Source: Antedon mediterranea
Taxonomy: Eukaryota > Echinodermata > Crinoidea > Comatulida > Antedonidae
NCBI RefSeq assembly: GCF_964355755.1
Contig: NC_092670.1
Coordinates: 19,901,201-19,965,200 of the forward strand
DNA length: 64,000 bases
Direction: 5' to 3'
The position numbers and the translations under genes are program-made. Under the pieces are notes generated by a model, which was given only the letters and a program-made list of their open reading frames with translations, did no database searches and was not told where the DNA came from. Below are positions 50,261 through 64,000 of the stretch, in pieces (position 1 is the stretch's first letter; each line of letters starts with the position of its first letter).

Positions 50261-51139
50261 TGAATCAACAAAATGCCCATAGTATAGGGTAAAAGTATTT
50301 TATGAATTTATTAAGAAATTACCCAAAATAAGAAAGTCAACTAATCAATAAGTAACAACACTACATAAACAAAAACCACAAAAAGGAACTGCTATTGAGA
50401 AGGTCATATTATTTTATTTTGTTATCTGGCGTACATTTTTTGTGATTGTTTTAATGCCAAATTTTATGGATAATGCAGTTAAATTTTAATTTACGGTCTT
50501 CTAAATCCTTATTGAATTTACTGAATAAAACTAATACCTAACTTCTATATATACACCAACATTTATTTCTAGATATACATGTATACATAAATAACTACAA
50601 TTAAACCTATTCCCCATTTATGATTTACTATAAGACTTGAATGTAGACAGTAGCATACAATTTGCCTGAAAACAATATTTGTATGTGTTTTAAGATGTTA
50701 TTATTTTTTTTGCTACTAATATCCCTTTTACATTGCCTAGGAAATCTCTGGCGTTAACATACCTGGGTGTCATACCCGAGAATTATATGGTATGTACCCA
50801 AGTGTGTGAAGAGTTTTAGTAGGCGCGATATGTAAGGGGTATATTAGTGTGTGGATTAAATAAAAAGTTTTAATATAGTACATTGAAAAACATGAAACAT
50901 TTTATAAAAACAAAATTGAGGTCATCATATACCAAATATGAAAAAAAAAAAACCTGAGCTTAATTTAAAAAATTGAAAAAATGAGCTTAATTTGGATTAC
51001 GGCAGGCGCCATTATTTAGATATACATAGTCGATATGGCAAGACGCAATAAATGTTGAAAATAAAAGGTATAAAAAAGTCTACACAGATTTAAGTGTATA
51101 TTTATAAAACCAAAAAGGTTATTGAATCAGTTGATATGG
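50261..51139. other. Gene-free interval before the fibropellin-like gene
   Basis: AT-rich DNA with no supportable gene or repeat family. It lies 3' of the minus-strand EGF gene. Confidence 0.5.
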
Positions 51140-51144
51140 TTTAT

Positions 51145-51145
<1 letters not shown>
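51140..51145 (-). terminator. AATAAA signal overlapping the fibropellin-like stop codon
   Basis: On the minus strand the stop TGA (51145-51147) runs straight into ATAAA, so the A of the stop is the first base of a perfect AATAAA. If used, the 3' UTR would be only about 15-30 nt. Confidence 0.5.

Positions 51146-64000
<12,855 letters not shown>

Overview
This is a stretch of AT-rich, intron-rich metazoan genomic DNA. The best clue to the organism is the minus-strand gene in the right 13 kb: a string of calcium-binding-type EGF exons ending in an avidin-like domain. That is the fibropellin architecture best known from echinoderms, so I infer an echinoderm (or at least an ambulacrarian). The species is not identifiable from the sequence alone.

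Layout. 1-5 kb: no gene, but a perfect 31-bp minisatellite and an array of 43-bp palindromes. 5.0-8.45 kb, minus: a complete BTB-BACK-Kelch (KLHL-type) gene of six coding exons and 608 codons. 12.5-14.1 kb, minus: HAPSTR1 (C16orf72/TAPR1), four exons and 255 codons. 15.0-30.8 kb, plus: complete USP7, 31 coding exons and 1131 codons, with catalytic Cys, His and Asp present. HAPSTR1 and USP7 are head to head across about 0.9 kb, the same arrangement they have on human 16p13.2, so this looks like an ancient divergent pair.

30.8-46.5 kb: the 3' half of USP7 (exons 17-31, the ubiquitin-like domains and C-terminal tail) occurs twice more in tandem. The middle copy keeps every splice site and an open frame of about 550 codons without TRAF or catalytic domains. 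The last copy has a damaged splice donor and a rearranged C terminus. Sequence comparison orders the events: first a duplication that also trapped a fragment of the neighbouring EGF gene between the copies, then insertion of a hairpin element in copy 1, then an unequal crossover with its switch point at USP7 exon 28 that produced a second, nearly identical 7.88-kb unit.

46.5-51.1 kb: a decayed non-LTR retrotransposon and a ~180-bp satellite with partial dimeric structure. 51.1-64.0 kb, minus: the 3' end of the fibropellin-like gene, with 18 complete 114-bp-class EGF exons, one partial EGF exon at the window edge and three avidin-like exons. One intron carries a 2.8-kb 19-bp minisatellite.

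A family of short inverted-repeat elements with ends like AGCTCTGTCTACACTATCAA is scattered through introns and intergenic DNA (about 14 copies). Exon boundaries were assigned by eye from GT/AG sites, phase continuity and family similarity. No RNA data or database searches were available.
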